Of a stretch of 64,000 nucleotides of DNA, positions 39,067 through 52,648 are shown piece after piece. The stretch is taken from contig OY855914.1 of the NCBI GenBank assembly GCA_963693305.1, positions 20,408,472 through 20,472,471 of the forward strand, in the 5' to 3' direction. Made by a program: the position numbers and the translations under genes. Under the pieces are notes generated by a model that was given only the letters and a program-made list of their open reading frames with translations, did no database searches and had not been told where the DNA came from. This DNA is from Meandrina meandrites. Lineage: Eukaryota > Cnidaria > Anthozoa > Scleractinia > Meandrinidae. The stretch's first letter is position 1. Every line of letters starts with the position of its first letter.

Positions 39067-40370
39067 CTGCGAAACAAAAAAGGCAGCCGAATGACTAACT
39101 CGTAACTGAATAACTGTCAAACCTTGCCTGTTATTAAAAAAAAATGTAACTTTTTTTGTTGTTTGGCAAAGTTATCCAAAAAAAAAAATGAAACAAGAAA
39201 TGGAGAAAAGGTTTCAGTGAGCAATGTTTAAGATATTGAACAATTTTTAAGGTATTTACCCCGCTGTGTAATGCTCCACAGTCCTTTTAATATTTTTGCC
39301 GCGTATTTAAGGGAGATAAGAAAATTCTGCTGTAAAGTCCAGTAAAATTAAAAATATCTGGGAGCTGCGCTTTTAGGCTTACTCAAATCTATTGTTGGTT
39401 TTAATTGTCACGTCGCAAAAAGTAAATCCAAAACTATAGAATGAAATAACTCAAGAATATTATAGGTTGTAGAAAATTAACAGATATTCTGTTCGTCCAA
39501 GTTCGGGTTTTTACGGTATTCAGTACTCCAGTTATCCGTCAGAATGTTCCACACAGATTTACAAAGCATAGTATGGAAACGCCATGTTGGTGCCCATGCA
39601 GATGGGCACCAACATCTGGAAAACATTTCTGCTATAAAAGGCAGTCAGATCACTCTCATGAACAAGTAATGGTCTATCTTGAAGACGGCGGCTGTTTTCA
39701 AGCTAAAAACCTTCAGCAGGATATTTATTCAGGATGTCTAATAGCCAATGAATGATAACAACTCAGGGGTCTTGCGATTCTGGATTTTAGAATTTTGATG
39801 ACGTCACGTGAAAACCAAGAATACATTTTAAGTCACTGAATATTTTTCATTTTACACCTTCAACTTAAATATTAATTAATTGTGCTGTTGCTTGTTGCAT
39901 TTTAGTTGATAATGTGAGACCGAAGCATCGTTCCTCTTTCTTTGCTTGCTTTTCTTTAAAACTTATTCTCAGTATTAGAATAAAAATACGTCGTTTTAGT
40001 TTTTTTTTTTTTCAAGTTAAATCAAAATGGTAGAAAAAGAGGAGAAAGACTAAATCAAAGAGGAGAAATACTAAACCAAAAATTCAAACATCTCTTCAAA
40101 ACAGTTGATTCCAAGGTTTGGGTTTGGTTTCATTGTTCTGCAACCGGGCAATGGCATTTTTGCCTTTATCCCAGAGTTCTTGTCGGCGACCCACCAGGGA
40201 CCCAAGGTCCATTTAGACTCTAGGCTCGAAATTACCCTTACATGTAACCCAGCTCCCAGCGCGACCTTGTTGTGAGTTAAGAAAACTAGTATTTCAACGA
40301 ACTGTTCATTTCTATCTAATAGCACACAAACGAATTGAACTTGACAATTGTTTTTTTTTACCATTCTTAC
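39067..40370. other. Intron sequence with a short hairpin
   Basis: A perfect hairpin (tgttggtgcccatgcagatg, gggcaccaaca) occurs near 39582-39613. No exon recognised, although one is required by splice phase. Confidence 0.5.
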
Positions 40371-40722
40371 CTTTGATTGAGTGACGGCAGTTTCGTATGG
40401 AGGGTCTGAATTATAAAGTCCAGGATAGACACCAATTGATCTCCCATTTGCAGTATTTAGTTCCTGGTAATGGCCTTTGCAGTAACTAGCATCTCCAGAA
40501 TTTTGGTAAGTGTGCGTTAAGATCTCCGGTATAATACTATATACTGGCTCCTTCTCTTCTATGCTACTATCTTTCTCCTGCTCGTGCGAAGATCTCCCTT
40601 TTAACGGTAATTCGTCTTCACCTAATCCTGGGTTACTGTGGCCAACCTTGTTTTCCGCTTTGTAACGCTGTGAGTGTTTGTTCAACTTTGGTTTATCGGC
40701 AAAGCAACAAGAACGGCGACAC
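40371..40722 (-). CDS. UNC5-like receptor exon: cytoplasmic juxtamembrane region
   Basis: The minus-strand exon has a good acceptor (TTCTATACATAG) and a donor (AAAG before GTAAGA), 352 nt. The peptide begins CRRSCCFADKPKL, a basic/Cys cluster typical of the cytosolic face of a transmembrane helix, and continues with a disordered Ser/Glu-rich segment containing tyrosine sites such as PVYSII and DPPYETAV. The transmembrane exon itself was not found upstream. Confidence 0.55.
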
Positions 40723-41571
40723 CTATGTATAGAAGAAAGTAAACCGCATATCGTTATAGTTTAGTTTTCGAGGCATGCGGGACGATGTACTGTAAAGTTG
40801 TTAAAACGAGTCAGTGGTCGACCTCGAGGTCTGGAAAACGAGTTAATGTAGTCCGCAGTGACAGCAGTGAAAAATGCACGGGAAGAATCAATTCTGTCCC
40901 CTTATCCCTGAAAGTCCCGAAGATCCAAACTGGATAAGAAAAGAGCCCTGTAGCATTGCAATAACAATCTCAAATTAATAGCCGCTAGCGTTGGGGTTGG
41001 CAATCTACAGGAAAATATGCGCAAATAAAATAAAACGTGAGTCAAATGTGCTGCCAAAGCACAGTACAGTATAAATTTATACCCATGAATTTGTGTAGTA
41101 TACCGCCATTAATGATTCTATAAGCTCTACATCAGGGGCCGCGGAGCCGGGGAGGCTGGGGGGGCGGGGGGGGGGGGGGGGAGGGGGGTATCAGCCCCTC
41201 AACAATTTTGCGAAAAAAAGAAATACACAATTGACAAATTACTGTTTTACCGTGATCTCATAGAAATGCGATAATTAACGAAAACTTTCGCCAGTGACTG
41301 TTGTGTTTTGCGGTAAACTGATTTCTTCCTTTAGGACAAAAATTTGGCGACCACAAAATGGGAATTTAAAGCGGCTTACACTCCAATTTGCTATTGGTTA
41401 GGAACTAATCACTTTCGTGGGTTGGTGATTAGATTTTCCGTGCTCTAACTGAAACGAACAATTTTCGATTGATATTTAAATTTTGTTGAACTCTAAGGAT
41501 CGAGCTTTACCTGAAACAGTTGCATACCAAAAACACGCTATTTCAATCGGTTTCGGTTCAAAAGGTTGATA
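40723..41571. other. Intron or intergenic, G-rich tract
   Basis: A G run occurs at 41166-41181 (within ggaggctggggggg) and a related GC-rich head gggccgcggagccggg at 41138. No gene seen. Confidence 0.45.
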
Positions 41572-42170
41572 TAGTCCGGGAGCTAGAGGCTAAAATGGCG
41601 TTTCACACGACGCAGAGTACTGAAAAGCTTGAACATGAATTTCAATAGATTAAAGCCTCCTCTTTCATGCTAGATAGTTTGTGGCTTCAAATTGTGGTAT
41701 ACGTTTTGAGTTACAGTTATGTTTTTGTCAGTCGGTACAGGTCAAACAGAGTGGAACGCGAGAAGGTGGCTGAAATTGCCACTCAATCTATTCACAAAAA
41801 CTTATTCAATAAGAAAACAAATGCTATCCAGATATCTCGTAAGACTCTATGAAAGTCAATTTTATGAAAAGCACCACTGCTTTGTAAATAAATCACGTGA
41901 TATTTGCTCCCTTTTTACGTGACGTGTCACAGTATCTTCATTCATTGTTATATAGGAACTGAAACTTTTCGCTATCATCAACAAACTATTTTAAAATCTT
42001 TTAATTTGTTCTTTCCACACTACAAAAAGGCAGTTCTTTTTAAATTCACCACTTGCTGAAATAAAAGGCTTGATCAAAGCCACTAAACTGGCGATCTTTT
42101 ACTGGAGCCTCGCTTTCATGTTAATACAAAAAAAAGCAAAGTGATAATAAACTTGCTAAAGAAAGAAGCA
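41572..42170 (+). repeat. Dispersed repeat, left copy
   Basis: Closely similar to the reverse complement of 49549-50152, including the shared 61-codon frame (SLWLQIVVYVLSY). The two copies are about 85-90% similar by eye. Orientation is opposite, giving an 8.6-kb pair of inverted repeats. No transposase recognised in them. Confidence 0.8.
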
Positions 42171-42178
42171 ATGGTCGT

Positions 42179-42857
42179 GATCCATTCAACCAAAATTTCC
42201 GGAAATTTCGGTTCGAAACTCAATGGAACGGTTCGGCCCAATTGGAAAAGTTCCGGAAAATGAGGTCCACCTTTCGAGGAGGACCACTTTTCTGGTCGGA
42301 CCGGTCCGATCGGAAATTTGCCGTTCCATTGGACATTTCCACTCACTGTCGTTTCTCAAGCGTCTTAACTTCGCCAAGACCTAAAAGACGGCGGCGACAG
42401 GCCTTTTCACCAGCGAAGCGCATGTTTCCTCGCTTCACACGTCGATCGTGAGAATTATTTCTAGAACTTTCCATGACATATTTCAATGTCAGCGCCACGG
42501 ACGACATGTTTCGTACAGTTCTTGGAAGAAAAGTTTCTCTTAATTGTTCCTGTCGGGTGCAACTTCACGGTATTGTGCAGGCAATATCTCGAATCAGTTG
42601 AGCTACAAATAGTCTGTAACCACGGGTAAATTTACCTCTTCTCATGAAGCAACTAACAGGTAATTATTATCTTGTTGTTGTTCTGTAGGATTGAAATTGT
42701 CTGTTTGCTTGAAATGGCACTCGAGTAACAAACAAGTCGCACGGCAAACTCGCAATTTTGACGTGACGTGACCAGTTCAGTCCAGTGGAAAATACCGTTC
42801 CTTTCCACACACGGAAATTTCGAAAACTCAAACCGGAATTTTTAGTTGAATGGATCG
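42179..42857. mobile_element. MITE-like element
   Basis: TIR gatccattcaaccaaaattt at the left is matched by aaatttttagttgaatggatc-type sequence at the right (about 42834-42857). Inside are many copies of ccggaaa/tttccgg. Approximately 680 bp, no ORF of interest. Confidence 0.65.
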
Positions 42858-43492
42858 CGCCCAATATTTGATGAAATTTCCCTTCTATAAAATATCTAGA
42901 AAAGGCTATTTTTAATTGTTGCAGGAAATGAAGATTGAAACAATTGCACGTTATCTACCTAGAACAAATAACCCTAAATAAAACAAAATAAAATGCTCCC
43001 GTCTAAGTCTTTGTTATAACTTGTCCTCTATTTAGTAAGTTATATATACGGATGAGAAGATGTCAAGAATATAAGTAATGCTGAGTAACAAGTAGTAAGA
43101 TTTTATGGTGCAGGTGGATTCCGACATTTTGTTATTTCTGAACAACACTAGTTGCGGCAAACGAATATGACACATTTTCTTTGCAAATGTCTTGACTTAT
43201 GAACGCGTAAAAAATACGTTTTATCCCCCTCTCAAAGTTGTTTCGTAGCGTTTTTATTGAAACTGTGTTGTTTTTCAACACAACATTTCTAAAAACAATA
43301 AAATCATTTATAGCAAATTTTAAATGGGGGAGGATAAGTTGGAGAGGTCGAAAAAAGAGCGGTTGTACACCTTTTTAATAGTGGACATTTGGCCAAGACT
43401 GAGTCTTAACAGCTTTGTCCAAGATTGTAGCGGGCTTGAAAAAATTGGCAATGCATTTCCTCTCAAGCATCCATGCACAAAGTGGCATTTCT
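42858..43492. other. No feature seen
   Basis: AT-rich non-coding sequence. Confidence 0.4.
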
Positions 43493-43580
43493 TTCAAAAT
43501 GGCCTTCATGAACAAAACATATGTCATTCAATATTTTAGAATATTGAATGGCATATTTTTTGTTCATGAAGGTCATTTTC
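43493..43580. repeat. Strong hairpin
   Basis: Stem of about 38 bp (aaaatggccttcatgaacaa paired with its inverse) around a 5-bp loop near 43536-43541. Confidence 0.85.
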
Positions 43581-44436
43581 ACCAGAAATTTCACCGAACA
43601 CTGATAGTTTGGATACTAGCCCTGAATAGAGAGCTTTCCACAATGCATAATTGTAGCTCAGATGAATGTAAAGGCCACTCCTTTTGCCTTTTGTGGCCAA
43701 AAATACTAGCTTCAGGGTATTTTGCCCGAATCATGAACTATACTATTTAATTAAGAGTGTTTACAACATGAAATATCAGTCTAATTTGACACCAAGATAA
43801 ATTAACGTGTAAAAACATTCGGCCGAGAGCTTGTCTTTAGCTTTCTAAGGGCATTCACTTCTCAAATAAACTGAACTTTAACGTCCTACATCGACGTTTG
43901 ATTCAATTTCAAGCAAACCAGGCAATATATCAGATATATCTGAGTAAAGCGAAACGCTAGCATGTGTTGTTTATGTCAATTATCGGCTAATTGTCGACCG
44001 GAAAACCACGAGATAACATTTCTCTCCACTAGCGAATCAAAAAGAACTCTGACTGTTAGCTAAGCGGAGAACACCTAAAATTGAAAATAGAAGGGAAAAG
44101 GTCTACTCACATAATCGCTTGAAGTGATTTCTTGGCCCTGTTGTTCGACATGATTCTTCTCACAAATAACAATGTCCCGGATGTACTTCAATTTAATGAA
44201 GCGGGAAATACCCGTCCCCAAACTACAACAGAGAAAAAACTAACACTCTAGGCACGGTCAAATTCAAGCCAAATATCGCCACCATCGATTAGAAATGTGC
44301 CCTAACTACTGCTTCCGAGCCCTAATTCATGTGCCTAGAGCCTTTCGCTGTCTAAAAGAAGCACGACGTTATCGTTAGGTCCAGCCGCTTCGAGTCTTTA
44401 AGGCTCCAGTAAACAAAAGCACAATGACCTGATCAC
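43581..44436. other. No confirmed gene; one splice-bounded frame
   Basis: On the minus strand about 44113-44221 is an open stretch between acceptor-like ctctgttgtag and donor-like TAT before GTGAGTAG. The peptide GTGISRFIKLKYIRD is not a recognised domain. It could be an extracellular exon of the UNC5-like gene, but support is weak. Confidence 0.25.
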
Positions 44437-44590
44437 CAGGCAATATGATTTAGCCGTAGGATGGTTCTTCTCGCAAGATTTTCAGAATTATGGCCATTTT
44501 CTCTCTGACGAACCTTCAACCTTTTAACCTCTAAAGACCCTTTTACACGCTTCGGTAAGTTCAAGTAAACATGGAGATGTTGGAAGACAT
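44437..44590. repeat. Dispersed repeat, direct copy of about 47330-47480
   Basis: Shares caggcaatatgattt, cgtaggatggttct and the following sequence with about 47330-47480 in the same orientation, with small indels. Confidence 0.75.
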
Positions 44591-45341
44591 GATTAAGTCT
44601 AGTGAAGGCGAAAGTCCAACGATTTGCAACGATTTGTTCTTCGGCGGGCACTCTTCGCCGTATTTAATTTCTGATCAAAAAGTCGTTGGGACTGCATCCT
44701 CTTTAAGGCAAGTCTTAGAGACTTGAAGGCAGAACCCAGAAACCTCCTTACTGATAGATTTTGTTTAATACAGTTTTCAGTGAAATGAGCCGCATAAATG
44801 CGTGAGTGCTTGTTTTGGTTCAAACAATTCTCTTTTCATTTTACAACCCAACGTTCTCTAAATTTTGAATCTTCAGAAAACTTAAAGTACTTACTCTAGA
44901 CTTTGTATTATTTAAGTTTATTGCTGCTCAAAACACTACGATTTCAGTCCCGCTTTAAACGAAGTCGCGACTTGGTGAACTTCAGAAATGAACGGCTTTG
45001 AATTTCCCGCAATCTTACAGGTCACCAACAGTGACGTCTTAGTTGTGTTTCGACAATTTCCCGACAATTTTTCCGACTGCTCCATGATTATGAAGGCCAA
45101 AAATAAGAACTTTTAAACTTGCAATATCTCTGCGATGCAAAGTCCAATTACTTTGAAACTTCAGAATATGTTTATTTGGCTCTTAATTAACAGATTGGGC
45201 AAAAATAAAGAAAAATCAAAATTTTGGTTCATTTTCTGACTTTTAATTATTTTAATCATTTTCCTGAAAAAAGGAGGTCCAGGAGGGGTCTAGTGAGGGT
45301 CCAGAAGAGGGTCCAAATGTGCCCGAGTGGGAGGTCCAGAC

Positions 45342-45371
45342 GGGGGGGGGGGGGGGGGGGTGGGGGGGGGG
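45342..45371. repeat. Poly-G tract interrupted once
   Basis: G19, one T, then G10, within a G-rich strand. Confidence 0.9.
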
Positions 45372-46340
45372 GTCTTGATAGGGTGGTCCATGTTTTGTAC
45401 CGACCCGTGATAACGTGGGCTGGTACCACATCACCTCACTTTCCAAACTATTAACTCGTCTACAAGTAAGCGAACTGGTAACGTTACGATTTTTTGCCCC
45501 TAAAACAGGGAAGAATTTCTGTGACCGCAAAATTGCGCCAAGCGAGCATAGTCTGAGAAATAACGTAAAATGGGGTAGTAATGGTGTAGAAAGGGCAGAA
45601 AACGTAAAAAAATGGAGGGAATTTCTGGCACCAGGAACTGTAGGCACTCAAGTAGCAATCTAAAATGTCAGCAGCTGTTAGAAAAAAAAAACATAAGATT
45701 CCACGTATTACTAGATATTATAACTTATAAATAACTCTTTTGGCAAAGATGGTATGCGAGTCTGACAGGCGATTAAAGACATTAAAGACTTCTTAAGTAA
45801 ACAGGATGTTTGCTGGGCTGACGAGAGTGGCGAGTGGAGCCCTGAGGTCACCGCACTGAGCACAAAGCGTTAAAAGGCACACAAAGTCTACAACTTGCAG
45901 GCCCGAAGCCAGGACTTTGCATGGCGGAGGGAGTGCGCATGAGCGCTTCCGGCACCGACTTTCGAGCGCCGCAGGCGCGAGAACGTAGGGGGTTGTCGGG
46001 GTATACTCCCTCAGGAAATTTTGAAAAATTCTAGGTTATCTTAGACAGCATTTCGTGCGTTTTGAAGACAGTTTGCTAGGAAACAAGCCAGGTAAAAGTG
46101 AAGGATATTAGTAAAATGTATCTAGAATCACACAATTTGGTCCAAAATATACCATACGAATCTACAAATGGTGGACCTTCAACCAAAGGACCATATTGTA
46201 TGGAGATAGTCGAAGCACAGAAATACCATTTCCCTTAAGCTTTTTTATTTATTTTGATCTTTTTCACAATAAGCGGACTTCCAAGGCTTGTGGGGAGGGG
46301 AGGGGAGGGGGGGTGAGGACGCACCCATCACACTCCGCCT

Positions 46341-46361
46341 CCCCCCCCCCCCCCCCCCCCC
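46341..46361. repeat. C21 run
   Basis: Follows a G-rich segment (46288-46312), so the two could pair. Confidence 0.9.
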
Positions 46362-46441
46362 TTCCCTACGGGTCTGGCTTGTAATCATGATCCAACAAGA
46401 GGATATTCCTGTTTAATTTGGAGCCGGCATTCATTTTTACC

Positions 46442-46616
46442 TGTAATACTGATGAGCGTGTGGATTCTGGAAGCTACGTCATCAGTGCTACCCAAAATTG
46501 AATCTGTGTATGACAACACTGGAAGACCGACTTGGTATGGGCCCTTATAGCAACTTCTATCGAGGGAAACAGTCATAAGATTGGTAACAGTCAACACCAT
46601 AATTTTCGATGCTAGA
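46442..46616 (-). CDS. Weak candidate exon, unknown domain
   Basis: Minus strand, bounded by an acceptor (cttgtactctag) and a donor (TTACAG before GTAAAA). It encodes MVLTVTNLMTVSLDRSCYKG followed by a Ser/Thr/Asp-rich stretch ending SRIHTLISIT. It lies upstream of the receptor exons on the same strand and might be extracellular. No domain recognised. Confidence 0.3.
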
Positions 46617-47329
46617 GTACAAGACGAGGCTCACCAAAGATAGGCTCATAGAAAGCAGATTGAACACAACTTTCTGACCATTAGCAAACCCAGCTGATAT
46701 CGTCGAGGATCTGATGAGAACGCTCGTGAGACCTGAGTGGCTGCAAGTCCAAACTTAATGTTTTTAATGGCATTCTTCTCATCTAGCGACTTTGCAGAGA
46801 GGTCACGAAAAAAGTGAGGAAAACAAGCGGTGATGATGTGGCGATCGCAAGGGAAGAATTCCTTCAATATTTGATAGGCGAAATGCAGAAATAAATTGGT
46901 CTTCAACATTCTCATATACGAGGGCATTAACCTATGTGATCGTCACATTATGCAATTATCCTGACATTGGTCCAATGAAATGTTAACCAAATAAAAAGCT
47001 CTGCTATGTACTTCTTTGAGTTTGAACCAAAGCATCAAAATAAAATTTTAAAAGAAAAAATTGCCAACATGTCAAAGGTGGGTATGATTATTTCTATGGA
47101 TGTTTTGTTTGATAATATAGCTTTCCGAGTTGGAATGCTATGTAGACTTATTGCGCCCGAACGTTTCTAGTCAGGCACCCTCGACCCAGGTCTCCAGCGA
47201 CCAGCTTCAAAATGGCGGATAAACATGCACGATTAAGGATGGCAAACAGCTGGACGGCTTCAGACCCTTTCTCCACTATAGTAGACTATTTTGAACTACT
47301 GTAAACAAATGCAGAATGACCTGATCATC

Positions 47330-47480
47330 AGGCAATATGATTTGGCCGTAGGATGGTTCTACTCGCAAGACTTTCAGAAATATGTACATTTGCTTTCAGA
47401 CGAACCTCTAAAGGCCCATTTACGCTTTTATTCGCTTCGGTAAGTTTACGTGAACGTGGAGATGTTTGGAAGAGGTGCAT
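47330..47480. repeat. Dispersed repeat, second copy of 44437-44590
   Basis: See the first copy. It preserves the gatgatcaggcaatatg-type start. Confidence 0.7.
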
Positions 47481-47856
47481 GTGTTGGTAAAGTACACCAT
47501 TCAAGTACAATTTAAGTCATTGCGATCTATATTGTATGCATATTTCCGTTTGAGTGGAACAAAGTCTCACAACAACGCCAAGCTGTACTGTCGTGGGATT
47601 ATGACTTTGGATTAACGTTAAACTGTGCACGAAACTATATTTTGATTAATCAGAGAGACAACCTGTTAATTCCACGAGGCTTCCATCTTGGTGTTGCCAC
47701 TTGAATCATCTACTAAACTAGTTTTCATGACTTTTCAAATCATTCTACTCCATTCCTAACAGGTGGTAGCAAGTTTTGGGTAGATACAAAGGCTCTTTAT
47801 CACTTCCAGTTAAGACAAAACGATTGAATCGCGTTTGTTGAAGAGACGTAATTTTA

Positions 47857-47890
<34 letters not shown>

Positions 47891-49548
47891 CACCATTCTT
47901 CTGGGCAGAGATACAGGCAAGTCTCCAGCTAGATTGAAGCTTTTGGTTCATTTGCTGTTTCAGCAAACCCTATTCTCTGGTCTAGTTCTACCGCTTTCCC
48001 CAATCGTCCTATGCTTTCTTGAGATGTCGTGTTTATGTCGTGTTTTCACTTTCCAATATCAACAAGAGAGCTGGTGGAAATGAGTGAAAAGCAAGAATTG
48101 CATTGCACAGCTGTTTCCCAAGACTTGAAGAAACAATTTTGTGTACTTGAATGCACTAAGTTTGATCTTTGAACCCCGTACAGAACTACAGCTCTTGCCA
48201 ACTAATTTCGTGGTGTAAAACACTGAATACGAGTACATCAGTATTTGACAATTGGCCGACAGTTCACGCATCATCTTTTCTATGATGTTTGGCGTGTTTT
48301 CGGATCTTCCTGTCAGCTTCCTAGGTTTCTGAATCTGAAATAAACTGCATGCAAGTTTTATATTTCTACACTCCATAACAATAACAAAGTTCCTGTTTCA
48401 AGCAGGTCCTCCATTTCAATATTGCTCCTGGAATCGGTGAGAGAGGACCTCAGGCTACTAGTCTATACCCTCCCCCCCCCCCCCCCCCCAACCTTGTCAA
48501 ATAAACCTCCTCACGACAAAAGGGAGGCGAAGAATGCGTGCTATAATCGCACGCTGGCCGCGAGGTTACCTTGACATTGTCCCTATTACGCACCAAACAC
48601 GATACAAAAGATCGTACCAGAGCCGCCATCTTATTGCCAAATCCTAATGAACTTAATACAGAAGTAATGAAACACTTTTAGTCAATAAGTAGCTTGATTA
48701 ACGATAAAACAGTAAGTTTCGGGCCCAAAAGTAGGGCTCGAAACAGGATGGTATGGTTCTTCCTGGTGAATTCTGTGAGACAAGCCACAAATGGAGTTGC
48801 TGACTGGGCGGCACAAACGTGTTTCATTATTTTTCATTTCTTCAAGGCTTGGAAGGCAGCTGTGTATTGTAGTTTTCTCCTTTCCATGCATTCGGCTAGG
48901 TGCTTCGAACTCTCCTACTGCAATTCTAAAGCGAAATGTTTGGATAGTTTTGTTGTTGTTGTTGTTGTTATTTTTTTTGTTATTTATTTATTTTTGGTGG
49001 TTACAGAGGGCGGCAGAGGTAGACGAGAGAACAGCAAACAAACAGAGGCCTTTTCCAAAGATTTTATTTTTTTTCTGAAAGAAGGTTACTTGTACTGCGG
49101 AGAAGCTTTGTTATTTGCCATGTTTTGTTAAACGCAACAGTACAGTAAGTTCCTGAAGTCAACGTCATTCCAACTTACGTTAACGTAAGAGCCTTGGTAG
49201 CTACTCGACCTTGCAATCACCTGTTAAGCATTGATAGCAAAATAATAAAAATGCTGCAATGTGTGGCGGACCAAGAGTGCCTGAACCTGAATAAGATGAA
49301 CTCATGAAGCGACTGTTTGTGACCTGATATCAACGATATTGTAGAATTCATCACGACTGTATTAGACATTTTAAATACGAGACAAGTTATGACAAATTTA
49401 AGATCGAAACATTCTAATTTGTTCTCTTTTAATATTGGTTTAGTAGAACATATTTAGACACCAAGTTACGTTATTGTCCTATTTAACATTATTTCTGCTA
49501 AAATTGACAGCACTGTGTTTTAGATATTTTCTGGAGGGTATTTTCATC
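47481..49548. other. No confirmed gene; poly-T and poly-C tracts
   Basis: A T run of about 28 occurs near 47861-47887 and C18 at 48472-48489. A (GTT)n stretch lies near 48950-48970. A minus-strand open stretch at 48059-48376 begins near an acceptor-like sequence but matches no domain. Confidence 0.4.
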
Positions 49549-50152
49549 AAATAATTCTTCTTTCTTTACCAAACGTATTATCACTGTTCCTCTTTCTATT
49601 AACACGAAAGCGAGGCTCCAGTAAAAAGGCACTAGTTTAATGGCTTTGACCAAGCATTTTATTTCAGCAAGTGATGAATATAAAAAGAACTGCCCTTTTG
49701 TCATGTAGAAAGAACAAATTAAAAGATCAAATAGTTTGTTGATGATAGTTAGCAAAAAGTTTCACTTCCTATATAACAATGAATGAAGATACTGTGACAC
49801 GACACGTAAAATTAGAGCAAATATCACGTGATTTATTTACAAAGCAGTGGTGCTTTTCATAAAATTGACTTTCATAGAGTCTTACGAGATATCTGGATAG
49901 CATTTGCTTTCTTATTGGATAAGCTTCTATGAATAGATTGAGTGGCAATTTTAGCATCGTTTTCATGTTCCACTCGGTTTGGCCTGTACCGACTGACAAA
50001 AGTACAGCTATAACTCAAAACGTATACCACAATTTGAAGCCACAAACTATCTAGCATGAAAGAGGAGGCTTAATCTATTGAAATCCATGTTTAAACCTTT
50101 TCAGTACTCTGGGTCATGTAAAACGCCATTTTCAGCCTCTAGCTCCCGTACT
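49549..50152 (-). repeat. Dispersed repeat, right inverted copy
   Basis: Reverse complement of 41572-42170 with scattered differences. Confidence 0.8.
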
Positions 50153-50846
50153 AATAGTTTAATTGATATAGGTCACTTTTACAAAATGGTAAAACGAAAA
50201 TGTCAAACAAACGCGACAAGCTTAACCTGCGTAGTTTGCTAAAAGATAACACGGCTCTTTAACGTAAAAACTGTTTTAAGAGTTTCGCTTTAACAGCCAC
50301 AAATATATTAAAATTGTAAACTAGAGTTTCACGTGATTGGTATTACTGATTAGCAGAACTCAACTTTTCTTATACAAATAATGCAATCTGATTGGGTAAG
50401 TATCGTGCACTACTTGGTATTCAGCGTGGCAAAATGGTGACGTTTCCTCGTTTCTCTGAAGTTCGAAACAGTAGTTTTAGATAAACTTTCTTGATTACTT
50501 AATTAAATTCCCAAGTAATTTAGCGCGTGTACGCATCAGCAAGTCTCAAATGATAAATCAGGCCGCTCGTCATTTCGTTAGAGCGTCAGTAGTGTTACAG
50601 CGCGAAGCGCGCTACCGTTTCCACTCGACCAAGATTTTTTACACTTTTTTGACACTTTTTCGATTTAAGGGCGGAGTTTATCAGACCGTTTGATTACCTG
50701 CAAACAAGACGCGTGTACGTAAAAAAAAAAAATCAGGATATTTTAGATCTGTAAATTACCGAGTTGTTGACCGTTGTTCGTTGGCAGTCAGGAAATGAAT
50801 TTTAAAAGAATTCGTAAGTTAAAATGAATTAGTTACATTTTTTTGG

Positions 50847-52085
50847 TTGTTAGTAATCCGCGGAACGACGGAACACGGAACGTCGGAACGACGGAACGAG
50901 AAACAGCGGAACGGAATTTTTTTTCTGTTTTTCTGTTTTTTTTTTTTGTTTTTTTTTTTGGTTTTTTTAACAAAAAAACAACATCAAACAAACAGTAAAT
51001 GTATCTCACAAAATAAAGGGCATGCATATATTCTTTATCCTTCGAGGTCGATTTCTTCCCAGGATTACGAGTTAAGGATTTAAGAAAAGTTAATTGTTAA
51101 AGAATTCGTATTTGGCGCGATTTACTACCTTTTCCCGCCTGTTTGCGAGATTACCTGATTTACGCGCTTTCTGATACCACATGGAAAGTAACGGTTCTTG
51201 TCCGATCGCTGAAGTTAAGCCCTGTTGGGCGGGGGTTAGTACTTGGATGGGTGACCAACTGAAAATACCCCTTGTTGTGGGCATTTCATTTCTCTTCCTT
51301 TTTTTCTTACGAAATACGTAACTTTTCAGGCCCTTCTATTTTTTTTTTTGTCAACGGTTTTTTTGACTTGCTTGGACTTTGTACGTTTCATTGTCTCGAT
51401 TGGGGCAAGGCCATCCCCTTTTTTTTCTCTGTTTAGCGTCGTCCGACCGACCCAGATTTTCGCGTTTTCAAAAAAAAAAAAAAGTTATGTAGAAGGCAAT
51501 GACACATTATTTCAAACAAATGTCACTTTAATCCGAAACATAGGCAATTCTTTGCCATACAGTTTTGGTCGTTCATCCTTTTTGCGCTGTTCTCGCTTGA
51601 ATTTAACAACGACGTCGATTTTTCCTTCTTCCATTGCCGCCATGTTGACTTTATAACCACGTCTTGTTGTTTCCAGGCTCCACGAGATACCGGGCCTCCT
51701 AGTTCCAGACTCCTTTTCCAATTTTTTTTTTTGTTTCTTTTTTTTTTTCTTTTCCGACCGACCGACCCAAAATCAGAAAACGCATTCGACAATAAACGAA
51801 AAAAAAAAAGGGTTGGCCCAAGCAAGTCCGAAGGGCAGTCACGCTTCTCGAAATCCTCACTCGAAATAAACTCGACAACTTGGCTCTAGATCGACCTCGA
51901 AGGATAAAGAATATATGCATGCCCTTTATTTTGTGAGATATATTTACTGTTTGTTTGTTGTTGTTTTTTTGTTTAAAAAAAAAAAACAGAAAAAAAAAAA
52001 ACAGAAAAAAAATCCCGTTCCGCTGTTTCTCGTTCCGTCGTTCCGCCGTTCCGTGTTCCGTCGTTCCACGGATTACTAACAACCC
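50847..52085. mobile_element. Nested inverted-repeat element
   Basis: Left arm about 50847-51080 (repeats of ggaacgacggaacg, a T-rich block, then aataaagggcatgcatat) matches the reverse complement of about 51880-52085. The centre contains the 5S-like sequence. It appears to be inserted into the larger TIR element. Confidence 0.8.
51167..51285 (+). rRNA. 5S-rRNA-like sequence (probable pseudogene or 5S-derived SINE head)
   Basis: It matches the 5S layout over about 119 bp: gttcttgtccgatcg, gaagttaagc (box A), ggttagtacttggatgggtg then acc (box C), and a 3' end ataccccttgttgtgggc that pairs only partly with the 5' end. Substitutions in the terminal stem and the location inside an inverted-repeat element argue for a retro-copy or a 5S-derived SINE rather than a functional gene. 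Confidence 0.65.
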
Positions 52086-52648
52086 ATTTTTTTAAAAAAT
52101 ACACGTGACTACTGTTTCAATCAAATCAAAGAGTTGTAAGCAATGAATGAAACGAAAGTGGCAATTCGACAAGCGATGTGCCACATCACGCAGAAAACAC
52201 AGCAGGGTACTACAGGAAGTGTGGCTATGAGGCATAAAACTAACTATGGAAGAGGCAAAAAAGTAAAACTAAAATGGACAAAAACAAGAGGAAGAACAAT
52301 TGATGTAACAGAAATATTTATTGATTTGTTGATCTTCATAAAAAAATGTGAACACTTCCGCCCGTGTGTAGTTTCTATTTTTAACCCAAGTCGTGGGAAA
52401 AATAATGTTTTGAACATTATTGCATGACACAGCTGACAGAGTAAGCTATTTGGTAAAACTATTCCTCCAAGTCAATAAGTTGTAACTGAGAAATAAAATC
52501 TGTTTTCAAGAGGACCTTTCAAAACTGTTGAGCGAACGTGAAATGTAAAGACTCAAGAGAATAAAAGACGTCGCACAATTCAACACAACATACCGGTAAC
52601 TTTTAGTCAAATTCGAAACACACCACAAGCAAAATGGTCCAACTCAGC

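Noticed and set aside
47835..48083. 82-codon frame with an N-terminal phenylalanine run
   Set aside because: The hydrophobic start is produced by a poly-T tract.
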